Part shown: positions 23,796 through 31,989 of the stretch, piece after piece
How the letters are laid out: each line of letters starts with the position of its first letter
Position numbering within the stretch: the first letter of the stretch is position 1
From: Streptomyces sp. NBC_01262
Lineage (GTDB): Bacteria; Actinomycetota; Actinomycetes; Streptomycetales; Streptomycetaceae
Direction of reading: 5' to 3'
Assembly: GCF_036226365.1 (NCBI RefSeq)
Contig: NZ_CP108462.1
Coordinates: 372,001 to 436,000 of the forward strand
Length of the DNA stretch: 64,000 bases
Program-made: the position numbers and the translations under genes
Notes under the pieces: model-generated
Seen by the model: the letters and a program-made list of their open reading frames with translations, nothing else
Told to the model about the DNA's origin: nothing
Database searches by the model: none

Positions 23796-25196
23796 ATGAC
23801 CGCACGCACCCGCCTGGCCCGCACCTCCGCCGCTCTCGGAGCGGCGGTCGTCCTCTCCGTCACCGCACCCGCCGCCCACGCGGAGTCGACGACCACCCAG
23901 CACCTGACCGGCACGCTCACCGACGGCGCCACCTGGATCGCCGACGTCCCGGCCGACTGGAACGGCACGCTGCTCCTCTTCAGCCACGGCTTCGGACCGA
24001 CCGTCGCGCAGGACGCGCCCTCGGCCGCCGCCCACACCGAACTGCTCGCCGAGGGCTATGCGCTGGCCGGTTCCTCATACGACCCGAAGGGGTCCATGTG
24101 GGCGCTGGAGAGCGCAGAGCGCGACCAGTTCGCCACCCTAGACGCCGTCAAGGCGGAGATCGGCAAACCCCGTCGCACGTACTCCGTCGGGCAGTCCATG
24201 GGCGGCCTGGTCAACGCGCAGATCGCCCGGGACGGCGCGGGCCGCGTCGACGGCGCGCTCGGCCTGTGCGGCCTGGTCGCCGGTGCGACCGACCTGGACA
24301 ACTACCAGCTTGACGCGGAGTACGCGATCGCCCGCCTGCTCCTGCCCGCCGAGGACCTGAAGCTGGTGAACTTCGCCTCGCAGGCCGAGGCCGCAGCCAC
24401 CGCCGGCCGCCTCACCGCCGCGGTCACCGCCGCCCAGGCCACCGCGCAGGGCAGGGCCCGCGTCGCCCTGGCCGCCGCCTTCCTCAACCTCCCCGCCTGG
24501 GCCCCCGGCCAGGACCGTCCCGCCGCCGACGACTGGGCCGGGCAGGAGGAGCAGCAGTACGCGTGGCTCGCCCAGGGCCTGCTGTCGTTCGTCGAAGGCG
24601 GCCGGTACGCCATCGAGCAGTCCGTCGGCGGCAACAACTCCTGGAACCAGGGCATCGACTACGGCGCCCAGCTGGCGCAATCGGTCCACGCTCCGCAGGT
24701 CCGCGCGCTGTACCGGACGGCGGAGCTCGACCTCCACGCCGACCTGCGCGCGCTCACTCACGGCGCCGACATCACCGCGGACCCGGCGGCGGTGCATACG
24801 GCGCAGCTCACGTCATCCGCCGGGCAGGGGCTGGGCGTGCCGCTCCTCGACATCCACACCACCGCCGACAACCTCGTACCGGTGGAGCAGGAGAACCGGT
24901 TCGCCGATCGCGTACGGGCGTCCGGCGACGGCTCGATGCTTCGGCAGGCGTACGTCGAACGGCAGGGCCACTGCGCGTTCACCACGGCCGAGACGGTCGC
25001 CGCCCTGCACGCGGTCGAGCGGCGCGTGGACACCGGCCACTGGGGCGGGGCCACCCAGCCGGCCGCCCTGCAGAAGGCGGCCCTCGGTCTCGGCCTGGAC
25101 GGGGCGGCGTACGTCCCCTACCGCCCGGCCGAGTTGACCGTCGGGCGCGCGGCGCCTCTGCGGACCGGCCGGCCGGCACCTCGTCAAGGCGCCTGA
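23796..25196 (+). CDS. Secreted alpha/beta hydrolase
   Basis: The 466-residue protein has a Sec signal peptide (cleavage near AHA-ES, residue 29-30). An alpha/beta-hydrolase fold follows: LLLFSHGFGP near residue 60 (oxyanion region), nucleophile elbow GQSMGG (132-137, Ser134), an Asp in LLDIHTTADNLVP and a His in ERQGHCAFT. There is a long helical insert (about 150-330). The substrate is unknown; it could be an esterase freeing phenolic acids, which would fit the demethylation genes before it, but it has its own promoter gap (190 bp) and no regulon operator. Convergent with the GntR gene. Confidence 0.75.
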   Translation: MTARTRLARTSAALGAAVVLSVTAPAAHAESTTTQHLTGTLTDGATWIADVPADWNGTLLLFSHGFGPTVAQDAPSAAAHTELLAEGYALAGSSYDPKGSMWALESAERDQFATLDAVKAEIGKPRRTYSVGQSMGGLVNAQIARDGAGRVDGALGLCGLVAGATDLDNYQLDAEYAIARLLLPAEDLKLVNFASQAEAAATAGRLTAAVTAAQATAQGRARVALAAAFLNLPAWAPGQDRPAADDWAGQEEQQYAWLAQGLLSFVEGGRYAIEQSVGGNNSWNQGIDYGAQLAQSVHAPQVRALYRTAELDLHADLRALTHGADITADPAAVHTAQLTSSAGQGLGVPLLDIHTTADNLVPVEQENRFADRVRASGDGSMLRQAYVERQGHCAFTTAETVAALHAVERRVDTGHWGGATQPAALQKAALGLGLDGAAYVPYRPAELTVGRAAPLRTGRPAPRQGA

Positions 25197-25222
25197 CACG
25201 TCGCAGACCCCGCTGCCATGGC

Positions 25223-26062
25223 TCACGGTGCCGACTGGATGTCCCCGCGCGTGGAGGACGCAATGGTGTCGCGGTGGGCGAAGTCGCCCGGGGGGATGCC
25301 GGGGTGGTGGCCGAGCCGGGCCGGCGGCACGGTGGCCGGGGGGCCGAGGGTGAGCCGGGAGACGATGCGGTAGCGGTCGCCGCGGTAGATCGAGTGGACG
25401 TACTCGACCGGCCGGCCCGTGGTGTCCGTGGTGAGCCGCTCGAAGAGCAGCGCCGGGGAGAGCTCGGGCACGTCGAGCAGCTCGGCCTCGGCCCGGGTGA
25501 CGACGGTCGGCTCGATGGCCTGTACGGCCTCCTGGACGTGCACGCCGTGCTGTTCGCGCAGGTGCTCGTACAGGTCGCCGGTCTCCAGTTCCTGGGCGGA
25601 CAGGGCGGGGACCAGATCGGCCCTGATGTGCAGATGCTCGATGGCCATCGGGGCGCCGTCGACCAGGCGCAGCCGTGCCACGTACACGATCTCGGCGGCG
25701 GGTGAGATGCGCAGCTTGCGGCCCACGCGCGCACCCGCTGGGACGGTGGTGAACTCCAGCAGCCGGCTCGACCAGGTCCCGGAGGCCTGAGGCGCCGTCA
25801 TGGCCTGCTCGCCGGAGACGAGTTCCTGGGTGATCTTCTCGGGTGCCACGAACATGCCGCGGCCGTGTTCCCGTACCAGCAGACCCGAGGCGACCAGCTC
25901 GTCGACCGCCGCGCGCAGGGTCGGGCGGGACACGCCCAGGCGGGCGCACAGGGCGCGCTCGGAGGGTATCGCGTCGCCGGGCCGGCGCGACTCGACTAGG
26001 TCGAGGATGAAGTCGCGAACCCGCTCCCGTTTGAGCACCGCAGCCGGCGCGTCGGCCTTCAT
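25223..26062 (-). CDS. GntR/HutC-family regulator (DasR-like)
   Basis: The 279-residue protein has a GntR winged helix-turn-helix at residues 10-75 (AIPSERALCARLGVSRPTLRAAVDELVASGLLVREHGRGMFVA) and a UTRA effector domain after it (EIVYVARLRLVDGAPMAIEHLHI, VQAIEPTVV, HSIYRGDRYRI), as in DasR-like sensors of amino-sugar phosphates. The ATG at 26062 follows GAGGGAG. It is divergent from a GH20 hexosaminidase, and the intergenic region carries TGGTCA repeats. A paralogue with the same architecture is encoded at 45087-45923. Confidence 0.88.
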   Translation of the reverse strand: MKADAPAAVLKRERVRDFILDLVESRRPGDAIPSERALCARLGVSRPTLRAAVDELVASGLLVREHGRGMFVAPEKITQELVSGEQAMTAPQASGTWSSRLLEFTTVPAGARVGRKLRISPAAEIVYVARLRLVDGAPMAIEHLHIRADLVPALSAQELETGDLYEHLREQHGVHVQEAVQAIEPTVVTRAEAELLDVPELSPALLFERLTTDTTGRPVEYVHSIYRGDRYRIVSRLTLGPPATVPPARLGHHPGIPPGDFAHRDTIASSTRGDIQSAP

Positions 26063-26100
26063 GTCGCACTCCCTCATGCCCGGAATCCCCGGAATCCCCG

Positions 26101-26120
26101 ACTGACCAGTTGACCAGTTA
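26101..26120. promoter_or_regulatory. Tandem TGACCAGT repeats near the GntR start
   Basis: ACTGACCAGTTGACCAGTTA contains two TGACCAGT units in a row (reverse: ACTGGTCA), 40 bp upstream of the GntR ATG. It is a probable autoregulatory operator. Confidence 0.5.
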
Positions 26121-26236
26121 TCGCCGACAAGCGACCCCTGGTCAGGGAAGTGTAACCGCCACCGGGCGGCGCTCCTCCGGATCTTGACCGGTCCGCACGC
26201 CAAACCCCTTGTGTGCATGGGGGGTTGACGCCCCCG

Positions 26237-26252
26237 ATTGGTCTATGCCACC
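26237..26252 (+). promoter_or_regulatory. dre-like site (DasR-type operator)
   Basis: ATTGGTCTATGCCACC agrees at 12 of 16 places with the DasR consensus A(C/T)TGGTCTAGACCA(G/C)T. It lies 130 bp before the hexosaminidase start, just after a TTGACG (26225-26230). Chitin-use genes of streptomycetes are commonly under DasR. Confidence 0.5.
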
Positions 26253-26270
26253 TTCAACCTCACATCAAGA

Positions 26271-26313
26271 GGTCAACTGACCAATGAGCTTTACTGGTCA
26301 GGTGGTCAGGTCA
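26271..26313. promoter_or_regulatory. Array of GGTCA half-sites before the GH20 gene
   Basis: GGTCAACTGACC (26271-26282) is an exact inverted repeat, followed by ACTGGTCAGGTGGTCAGGTCA (read from 26293) with three GGTCA units. It is likely bound by the adjacent GntR protein. Confidence 0.5.
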
Positions 26314-26383
26314 TTAGCTCTTCAGCTCCTCCGGCGAGATAACACACCCCCACTCCCCCTCGATCCCGTTCCGGAGGCGATCC

Positions 26384-27898
26384 ATGCCCGCGCTCGTACC
26401 CCGTCCCACCGAGGCCGCCTTCCGGTCCGGCCACTTCACCCTCGACGCCGACACCACACTGCGCCTCGGCGCAGGCGCCGAACCGGCCGCGGAGCTGCTG
26501 CGCACCCTGCTCGCCCCCGCCACCGGACTGTCCCTGCGGCCGTCCCCCGAGGGACGGTTCGCCCTGGCGCTCGACCCCGGCCGCGGCGACCTGTGCGAAG
26601 AGGGATACGTACTCACCATCGACCCGGACGCCGCGCTGCTGCTCGCCGCACGCCCCACCGGTCTGCTGCGCGGTATCCAGACGATCCGTCAGCTGCTCCC
26701 CCCGCAGGCGCTGGCGCAGGCCCCGCAGCCCGGCACGCGGTGGCTGCTGCCGTGCGCCGACATCACCGACGTCCCGCGTCACCCCTGGCGGGGCGCGATG
26801 CTGGACGTGGCACGCCATTTCCAGCCCGTGTCCTACCTGCGCAGGTACGTCGACCTGCTGGCCCTGCACAAGATCAGCGTGTTCCATCTGCATCTCACCG
26901 ACGACCAGGGCTGGCGCATGCCGGTCACGGCCTACCCCAAGCTCACCGAGATCGGCGGCCACCGAACCGAGTCCCAGAAAGGCCCGGCTGGCAGCGCAAC
27001 GTTCGACGGCATCCCGCACGGCGGGGCGTACACGCGGGCCGAACTCGCCGGTCTGGTCCGCTACGCGGCCGATCGCGGCGTCACCGTGATGCCGGAGATC
27101 GAGATGCCCGGCCACGTACGCGCCGCCCTCGCCGCCTACCCCTCGCTGGGCAATCGTCCGGAGCGCACCCTGGATGTCTGGACGAGCTGGGGCGTGTGCG
27201 AGACCGTCCTCGGCGTCCACGACGAGGTCCTCGACTTCTGCCGCACCGTCCTCGACGAGGTCATGGACGTCTTCCCCTCGCCGTACATCCACGTCGGCGG
27301 CGAGGAGTGCCCCACCGCCGAGTGGGCGCACAGCATCGCCGCGAGGGAACGGGCGGTGGCGCAGGGCCTGCCGAACCCCGAGGCGCTGCACGGCTGGTTC
27401 CTCGGACGGATCGGCGAATTCCTCGTCCGCAACGGGCGCCGCCCGGTCGGCTGGGCCGAGACCGGTGCCGAACTGCCCCTGGACTTCACCGTGATGACCT
27501 GGCGCGACGCCGCCCACACCCTGACGGCGGCCCGCCGCGGCCACCCCGTCGTCAGCGCGTACCACCGGGCCACCTACCTCGACCACGCCCAGTCCGACGA
27601 CCCGAACGAGCCGCCGGCGCAGCCCGGGAGCGTCGTCGATCTGCGCACCGTCCAGGCCCACGATCCCGTACCCGAGGACGCGGACCCGGACCTGGCCGGG
27701 CGGGTGCTCGGCACCCAGGCCCAGCTGTGGACCGAGTTCGTCACGACGCCCGACCACATCGAATACCTCACCTACCCCCGGCTGTGCGCCCTCGCCGACC
27801 GCGCCTGGAGCGGCGCGACCGGCTGGGCCGACTTCCGCATCCGTCTGGACGAGCACACCGCCCGGCTCGACGCGCTCGGCGTACGGCACCACCCCTGA
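26384..27898 (+). CDS. Beta-N-acetylhexosaminidase, GH20 (no signal peptide)
   Basis: The 504-residue protein has an N-terminal GH20b-type domain and a TIM-barrel catalytic domain (about 125-490) with RGAMLDVARHF, FHLHLTDDQGWR (163-178), MPEIEMPGH and IHVGGEECP. The GH20 catalytic pair is normally Asp-Glu in GGDE; here residues 307-308 are Glu-Glu. The late Trp-rich region GTQAQLWTEF is present. No export signal is seen, so it would act on imported N-acetylglucosamine oligomers in the cytoplasm. GGAGGCGATCC precedes the ATG. A DasR-like regulator gene is divergent and operators lie between. A secreted polysaccharidase gene follows by 46 bp. Confidence 0.9.
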   Translation: MPALVPRPTEAAFRSGHFTLDADTTLRLGAGAEPAAELLRTLLAPATGLSLRPSPEGRFALALDPGRGDLCEEGYVLTIDPDAALLLAARPTGLLRGIQTIRQLLPPQALAQAPQPGTRWLLPCADITDVPRHPWRGAMLDVARHFQPVSYLRRYVDLLALHKISVFHLHLTDDQGWRMPVTAYPKLTEIGGHRTESQKGPAGSATFDGIPHGGAYTRAELAGLVRYAADRGVTVMPEIEMPGHVRAALAAYPSLGNRPERTLDVWTSWGVCETVLGVHDEVLDFCRTVLDEVMDVFPSPYIHVGGEECPTAEWAHSIAARERAVAQGLPNPEALHGWFLGRIGEFLVRNGRRPVGWAETGAELPLDFTVMTWRDAAHTLTAARRGHPVVSAYHRATYLDHAQSDDPNEPPAQPGSVVDLRTVQAHDPVPEDADPDLAGRVLGTQAQLWTEFVTTPDHIEYLTYPRLCALADRAWSGATGWADFRIRLDEHTARLDALGVRHHP

Positions 27899-27944
27899 CC
27901 TGTCCGTTCCGGGAATCACCCCACCTTTCTGGAGAGGAACAACC

Positions 27945-29372
27945 ATGAGATTCGCCAAGAACCGGCTGCGCGCCACCGCATCCGCCGCCGTCGCGGTGGC
28001 CATGGGCGCCGCCGCGCTCACCGCGCTCCCGGCCACCGCGAGCGCGGCCTCCGACGGGCTGAGCGTCCAGTACCGTACGAGCGCCACGGGAGCCAGCGCG
28101 GACCAGGCCGAACCCTGGTTCAAGGTGAAGGACACCGGCTCCACGACCGTGCAGCTGGCGAACGTCAGGATCCGCTACTACTTCAAGGCCGACTCGGCGA
28201 GCGCCACCTATCGCTTCGCCTGTTCCTGGGCCGTCAAGGGCTGCGCCAACGTCACGGGCACCTTCGGCACCCTGGCCAACCCCACCGCCACGGCCGACCG
28301 CTACCTGGAGATCGGCTTCACCTCCGGTGCCGGCTCGCTCGCCCCGGGCGCCGACACCGGCGACATGCAGCTTCGCTTCTACCAGTCGACGTGGCAGCCG
28401 CTGAACCAGAGCGACGACTACTCCTTCGGCGCCTCCCAGACCTCGTACGGCGACTGGTCCAAGGTCACCGCGCAGCTGTCCGGCACCACCGTGTGGGGCC
28501 AGGCCCCGGCGGGCAACGACCCGACGAGCCCGCCCACCAACCCGCCGACCGATCCTCCGGTCACCGGCGCCACGCTGTTCGACGACTTCAACTACAGCGC
28601 CTACAACGACCCGAAGGTCTCGTCGCACGGCTGGAGCGTGCGCTCCACCTCCGGCGGCCCCGGCGTGTCCGGCGCCACCTGGGCGCCGGGGAACGTCACC
28701 TTCGCCACCACGAGCGGCAACTCCGTCATGAACCTGGAGACCTCGACGGCGGGCACCGGAGCGAGCACCAAGCAGACCGAGATCGTCACCAACGCGCGGA
28801 AGTTCAAGAACGGCACCTACGCGGCCCGCGTCAGGTTCAGCGACGCGCCCAAGTACGGCCCGGACGGCGACCACCTCGTCCAGACCTTCTTCACCATCAA
28901 CGACCTCACCGCGCCACTGGCGGACGACTACTCCGAGTACGACTTCGAGTACCTGCCCAACGGCGGCTGGGGCGAGACGTCCAACATCCTGTACACGACG
29001 TCCTGGGAGACCTACCAGGCCGATCCGTGGGTGGCGGTCAACCAGCACACCGAGGGCCGTCAGAGCTACAACGGCTGGCACGACCTGGTGCTGACCATCG
29101 ACAGCACCAGCATCAAGTACTACATCGACGGACAGCTCTTCGGCACCCATGACGCCGCGTACCTGCCGGAGCGGCCGATGTCGATCAACTTCAACCAGTG
29201 GCTGATCGACTTCGGCGGCCTGACCAGCACCACCGCGCGCGCCTACGACGAGCAGGTCGACTACGTCCTGCACGTCAAGGACCAGGTCCTCACTCCCGCC
29301 CAGGTCGCCGCCAAGGTGACGGCGTACCGGGGCGCGGGCACCACGTTCGAGGACACCGTCCCGAACAGCTGA
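27945..29372 (+). CDS. Secreted CBM3-GH16 glycoside hydrolase
   Basis: The 475-residue protein has a signal peptide (1-35) and a CBM3-like cellulose-binding module (about 36-185: LSVQYRTSATGASADQAEPWFKV, VRIRYYFKAD, DDYSFGA). A Pro/Thr/Asp linker follows (190-206), then a GH16-type beta-jellyroll (207-450) with the EYDFEY triad at 331-336 (Glu331 nucleophile, Asp333, Glu335 acid/base). GH16 enzymes cut beta-1,3/1,4-glucans or related polymers; the GH16 part here is a divergent kind, so the polymer is uncertain. GGAGAGG precedes the ATG. It probably shares a transcript with the GH20 gene and ends at a strong bidirectional hairpin. Confidence 0.83.
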   Translation: MRFAKNRLRATASAAVAVAMGAAALTALPATASAASDGLSVQYRTSATGASADQAEPWFKVKDTGSTTVQLANVRIRYYFKADSASATYRFACSWAVKGCANVTGTFGTLANPTATADRYLEIGFTSGAGSLAPGADTGDMQLRFYQSTWQPLNQSDDYSFGASQTSYGDWSKVTAQLSGTTVWGQAPAGNDPTSPPTNPPTDPPVTGATLFDDFNYSAYNDPKVSSHGWSVRSTSGGPGVSGATWAPGNVTFATTSGNSVMNLETSTAGTGASTKQTEIVTNARKFKNGTYAARVRFSDAPKYGPDGDHLVQTFFTINDLTAPLADDYSEYDFEYLPNGGWGETSNILYTTSWETYQADPWVAVNQHTEGRQSYNGWHDLVLTIDSTSIKYYIDGQLFGTHDAAYLPERPMSINFNQWLIDFGGLTSTTARAYDEQVDYVLHVKDQVLTPAQVAAKVTAYRGAGTTFEDTVPNS

Positions 29373-29383
29373 TCCCCGCCAAC

Positions 29384-29416
29384 GGCCGGGGTCGGAGCCG
29401 GCACCCGACCCCGGCC
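29384..29416. terminator. Bidirectional terminator hairpin
   Basis: GGCCGGGGTCGG (29384-29395) pairs exactly with 29405-29416, in the 49-bp gap between the convergent GH16 and response-regulator stops. Confidence 0.7.
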
Positions 29417-29421
29417 TGCGA

Positions 29422-30078
29422 TCAGCGCGGTTCCAGCCCCGCGTCCCGTGCCAGCAGTGCCGCCTGTACCCGGTTCTCGCACCGCAGCTTCGTCAGGATC
29501 CGGCTGACGTACGCCTTCACCGTCGCCTCGCTCACATGGATCCGCCCGCCCGCGTCGGCGTTCGACAGTCCCTCCCCGAGCAGCGCCAGCACCTCCAGCT
29601 CCCGTGCGCTCAGTGCCTCCAGACGCCGCCGCGCCTCCTCGCCGCGCGCCGCGGCCCGGCCCGAGGTGAGCGAGTCGACCACGTGCCGGGTGGCACCGGG
29701 CGACAGATACGCGTCCCCGGCCGCCGCCGCCCGTACCGCCTGGATCAGCTCGGCCGGTGCCGAGTCCTTCAGCAGGAACCCGGCGCCGCCGTGACTCAGC
29801 GCGCGCAGTACGTTCTCCCGCTCGCCGAAGGTCGTCAGGATCAGCGGACGTACGGACGGCGCCGCCCGCCGCAGTTCGGCCAGTGCGGACAGCCCGTCCA
29901 GCACGGGCATCTGGATGTCGAGCAGGGCCACGTCCACGGCGTGGGCGCGGACCAGGTCGACCGCCTCGCGGCCATTGGCCGCCTCCGCCACGACGTCGAT
30001 GTCGTCGGCGGAGGTCAGGATCATCCGGATGCCCGCGCGGATGAGCGGTTCGTCATCCGCGACGAGGACTCTGATCAC
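29422..30078 (-). CDS. NarL/LuxR-family response regulator
   Basis: The 218-residue protein has a receiver domain (VLVADDEPLIRAG acidic pair, phospho-acceptor Asp in VALLDIQMP, Thr in LILTTFGE, Lys in FLLKDSA) and a C-terminal LuxR helix-turn-helix (LSARELEVLALLGEGLSNADAGGRIHVSEATVKAYVSRILTKL). It is 58 bp downstream of the histidine kinase gene and forms a two-component system with it. Target genes are unknown; the adjacent secreted hydrolases are possible. Confidence 0.93.
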   Translation of the reverse strand: MIRVLVADDEPLIRAGIRMILTSADDIDVVAEAANGREAVDLVRAHAVDVALLDIQMPVLDGLSALAELRRAAPSVRPLILTTFGERENVLRALSHGGAGFLLKDSAPAELIQAVRAAAAGDAYLSPGATRHVVDSLTSGRAAARGEEARRRLEALSARELEVLALLGEGLSNADAGGRIHVSEATVKAYVSRILTKLRCENRVQAALLARDAGLEPR

Positions 30079-30136
30079 GGCTCTCCTGCGGGACGTGCGA
30101 CGGGGCGCTCAACCTTACTTACTTCACGGCCTGCGA

Positions 30137-31834
30137 CTACGACTTGGACAGGAAGGCCTTCTTCTCGATCAGTCTGCCGTCCCTGAAGCAGAAGCGGTAG
30201 GCAGGCACCTTGTCCCCCTGGTCCGGCCAGTCCGCCGTCGACAGGTAGGACGAACACTTCGCTCCCTTCGGTGCGACGGGCCCTTCGTCGTTCAGGGTCG
30301 AGGCCAGGAACGACTCGCCGTGCGGCAGCTTGTCGCGCACGGCCGTCTCGGCGTCCCCGACCTTCACCGAGTCGTAGACCGACGGCTCGATCAGGAGCTT
30401 GTCGCTCTCCTTGCCCACCAGGTCGACGACCAGCACGACGGCCAGCACCCCGAGAATCACGAAGGCCAGCAGCGCGGCGCCGCATCCGATCACGAGGCCC
30501 TTCCTCTTGCGTCCCATGGCGATGTCGAGCTCCCTCTGCCTGTCCGGCGGACCGGACCAGTCGATGTCCGCACCACCGTCGCCGGACACCACCCCATCGC
30601 TCTGCGCCCGGAAGTCGTTCGCCGCATCGACGAAGGTCGTCACTTCCCGCCGCGGCCGAGGGCCGTACGGCAGTACGCCCGCGACGCGGAACCCGCCCTC
30701 GCCGCCCGGCCCCGCGTGCACCATGCCGCCGACCAGCCGGGCCCGCTCCTGCAACCCCGTCAGGCCCTGTCCGCCACTGACCACGGGCCGCCGTCCCCCG
30801 CCGGCCGTGACGGGCACCGGCCCGTTGGCGACCTCGACGACCAGGGAATCCGGCTCGTACCGCAGCTCGACGGCGATCGAGGCTTCCGGCGCGTGCTTCA
30901 GGGCGTTGGTCAGCGCCTCCTGCACGATGCGGTACGCCGCGTGGTCGGCCGCGGGGGCCAGCGGCCTCACCTCGCCCGTACGCTTCAGCTCCACGACCGC
31001 CCGCGCGCCCCGCGAGGCCGCCACCAGGCCCTCGATCCCCGCGACGCCCCGGCCCTCGCCCTCGCGCCCATGCGTCAGGTCGGGCGTGCCGTCACTCAGG
31101 ATGCCGACGACCTCGCGCAGTTCGTGCATCGCGGCCACGGACGCCTCCCGCAGCACGCCGACCGCCTGACGCTGCCCGTCCGTCAGGTCCCGGTCCACCT
31201 CCAGCGCGCCCGTGTGGACGGCGATCAGGGCCAGTTGGTGGCCGAGGCTGTCGTGCATGTCGTGCGCTATGCGCTGCCGCTCCCGCAGGCGCGCGTGGGA
31301 CGCGATCATCTCGCGTTCGCGCAGCAACTGGGCGTTGTGCTCGTGCAGCGCGCGCAGGAGCGCCCGGCGCTGGGCGCGGTTGCGGCTGGCGAGACCGGGC
31401 ACGACCGTCGTCGCCAGGAACGCGAGCGTGGTGAAAAGCAGCGTCTGCAGCACGGACAGGTCGAAGGACGCATGGTGGACGGACAGTGCCGCGTACAGGA
31501 CGTACGAGGCCGTGAACAGCGCGAGTGCCCGCCTGGGCGCCTCGATCCTCGCGCCCGCCGACCAGCTCACGACCATCAGCACGACCCCGAAAGCACCGAG
31601 GACACCGGCGACCGCGCCGGTGAGAACCAGCACGGTCGCCGGAAACGCCCGCCGCAGCACACAGAGCACCACGGCGGCCACGGCCGCCGCCGCCATCCGC
31701 GCCGCGCCCTGGTCCATCAGGCTCAGCGCCGCGAGCGGGGCCAGGACGAGGGCCAGGGCCGTCTCGCCGAGAATCCGCCGCCGGGGCCACATGCCGGGCG
31801 CTCCGAGGTGTTTGCGGACATCGAGGGCCTTCAT
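30137..31834 (-). CDS. Sensor histidine kinase with unusual C-terminal membrane-anchored domain
   Basis: The 565-residue protein starts with about five transmembrane segments (20-150) and a HisKA_3 dimerisation domain (RERQRIAHDMHDSLGHQ, phospho-His194). The HATPase domain ends around residue 390 (HAAYRIVQEALTNALKHAP, GGQGLTGLQERARLVGG). Relatives stop there. This one continues with a 50-residue linker, a transmembrane helix at 446-470, and an outside domain of about 95 residues with SVKVGDAETAVRDKLPHG and two cysteines (527, 549) that could form a disulfide. An ATG at 30517 (MGRKRKGLV) could be a separate or internal start, so this looks like a fusion of kinase and a small membrane protein. 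GAAGGAG precedes the start; the TnpB-element hairpin lies just upstream. Confidence 0.85.
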   Translation of the reverse strand: MKALDVRKHLGAPGMWPRRRILGETALALVLAPLAALSLMDQGAARMAAAAVAAVVLCVLRRAFPATVLVLTGAVAGVLGAFGVVLMVVSWSAGARIEAPRRALALFTASYVLYAALSVHHASFDLSVLQTLLFTTLAFLATTVVPGLASRNRAQRRALLRALHEHNAQLLREREMIASHARLRERQRIAHDMHDSLGHQLALIAVHTGALEVDRDLTDGQRQAVGVLREASVAAMHELREVVGILSDGTPDLTHGREGEGRGVAGIEGLVAASRGARAVVELKRTGEVRPLAPAADHAAYRIVQEALTNALKHAPEASIAVELRYEPDSLVVEVANGPVPVTAGGGRRPVVSGGQGLTGLQERARLVGGMVHAGPGGEGGFRVAGVLPYGPRPRREVTTFVDAANDFRAQSDGVVSGDGGADIDWSGPPDRQRELDIAMGRKRKGLVIGCGAALLAFVILGVLAVVLVVDLVGKESDKLLIEPSVYDSVKVGDAETAVRDKLPHGESFLASTLNDEGPVAPKGAKCSSYLSTADWPDQGDKVPAYRFCFRDGRLIEKKAFLSKS

Positions 31835-31855
31835 CGGGGCTCTCCTTCGTGGATA

Positions 31856-31875
31856 CCCCCGCCTTCAGGCGGGGG
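31856..31875. repeat. Hairpin at the left side of the TnpB element
   Basis: CCCCCGCC (31856-31863) pairs with GGCGGGGG (31868-31875) around TTCA. The hairpin plus the following AGGAA resembles the sequence after tnpB (33189-33214), in the same orientation. It begins about 10 nt upstream of the histidine kinase Shine-Dalgarno. Confidence 0.65.
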
Positions 31876-31989
31876 AGGAAACGAAGCACCCGCGGGGCGG
31901 GGCGAAAGCGAGTTCGCTGTCAGGGTGGACTGGCGGCCATCGCGCGATACCGGGATTCGGTCACAAGCTGCTATGGTAGTTTGTGAGTT

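Noticed and set aside
26078..26100. GGAATCCCC direct repeat near the GntR start
   Set aside because: Only two short copies; too little for a repeat or operator call beside the clearer TGACCAGT units.
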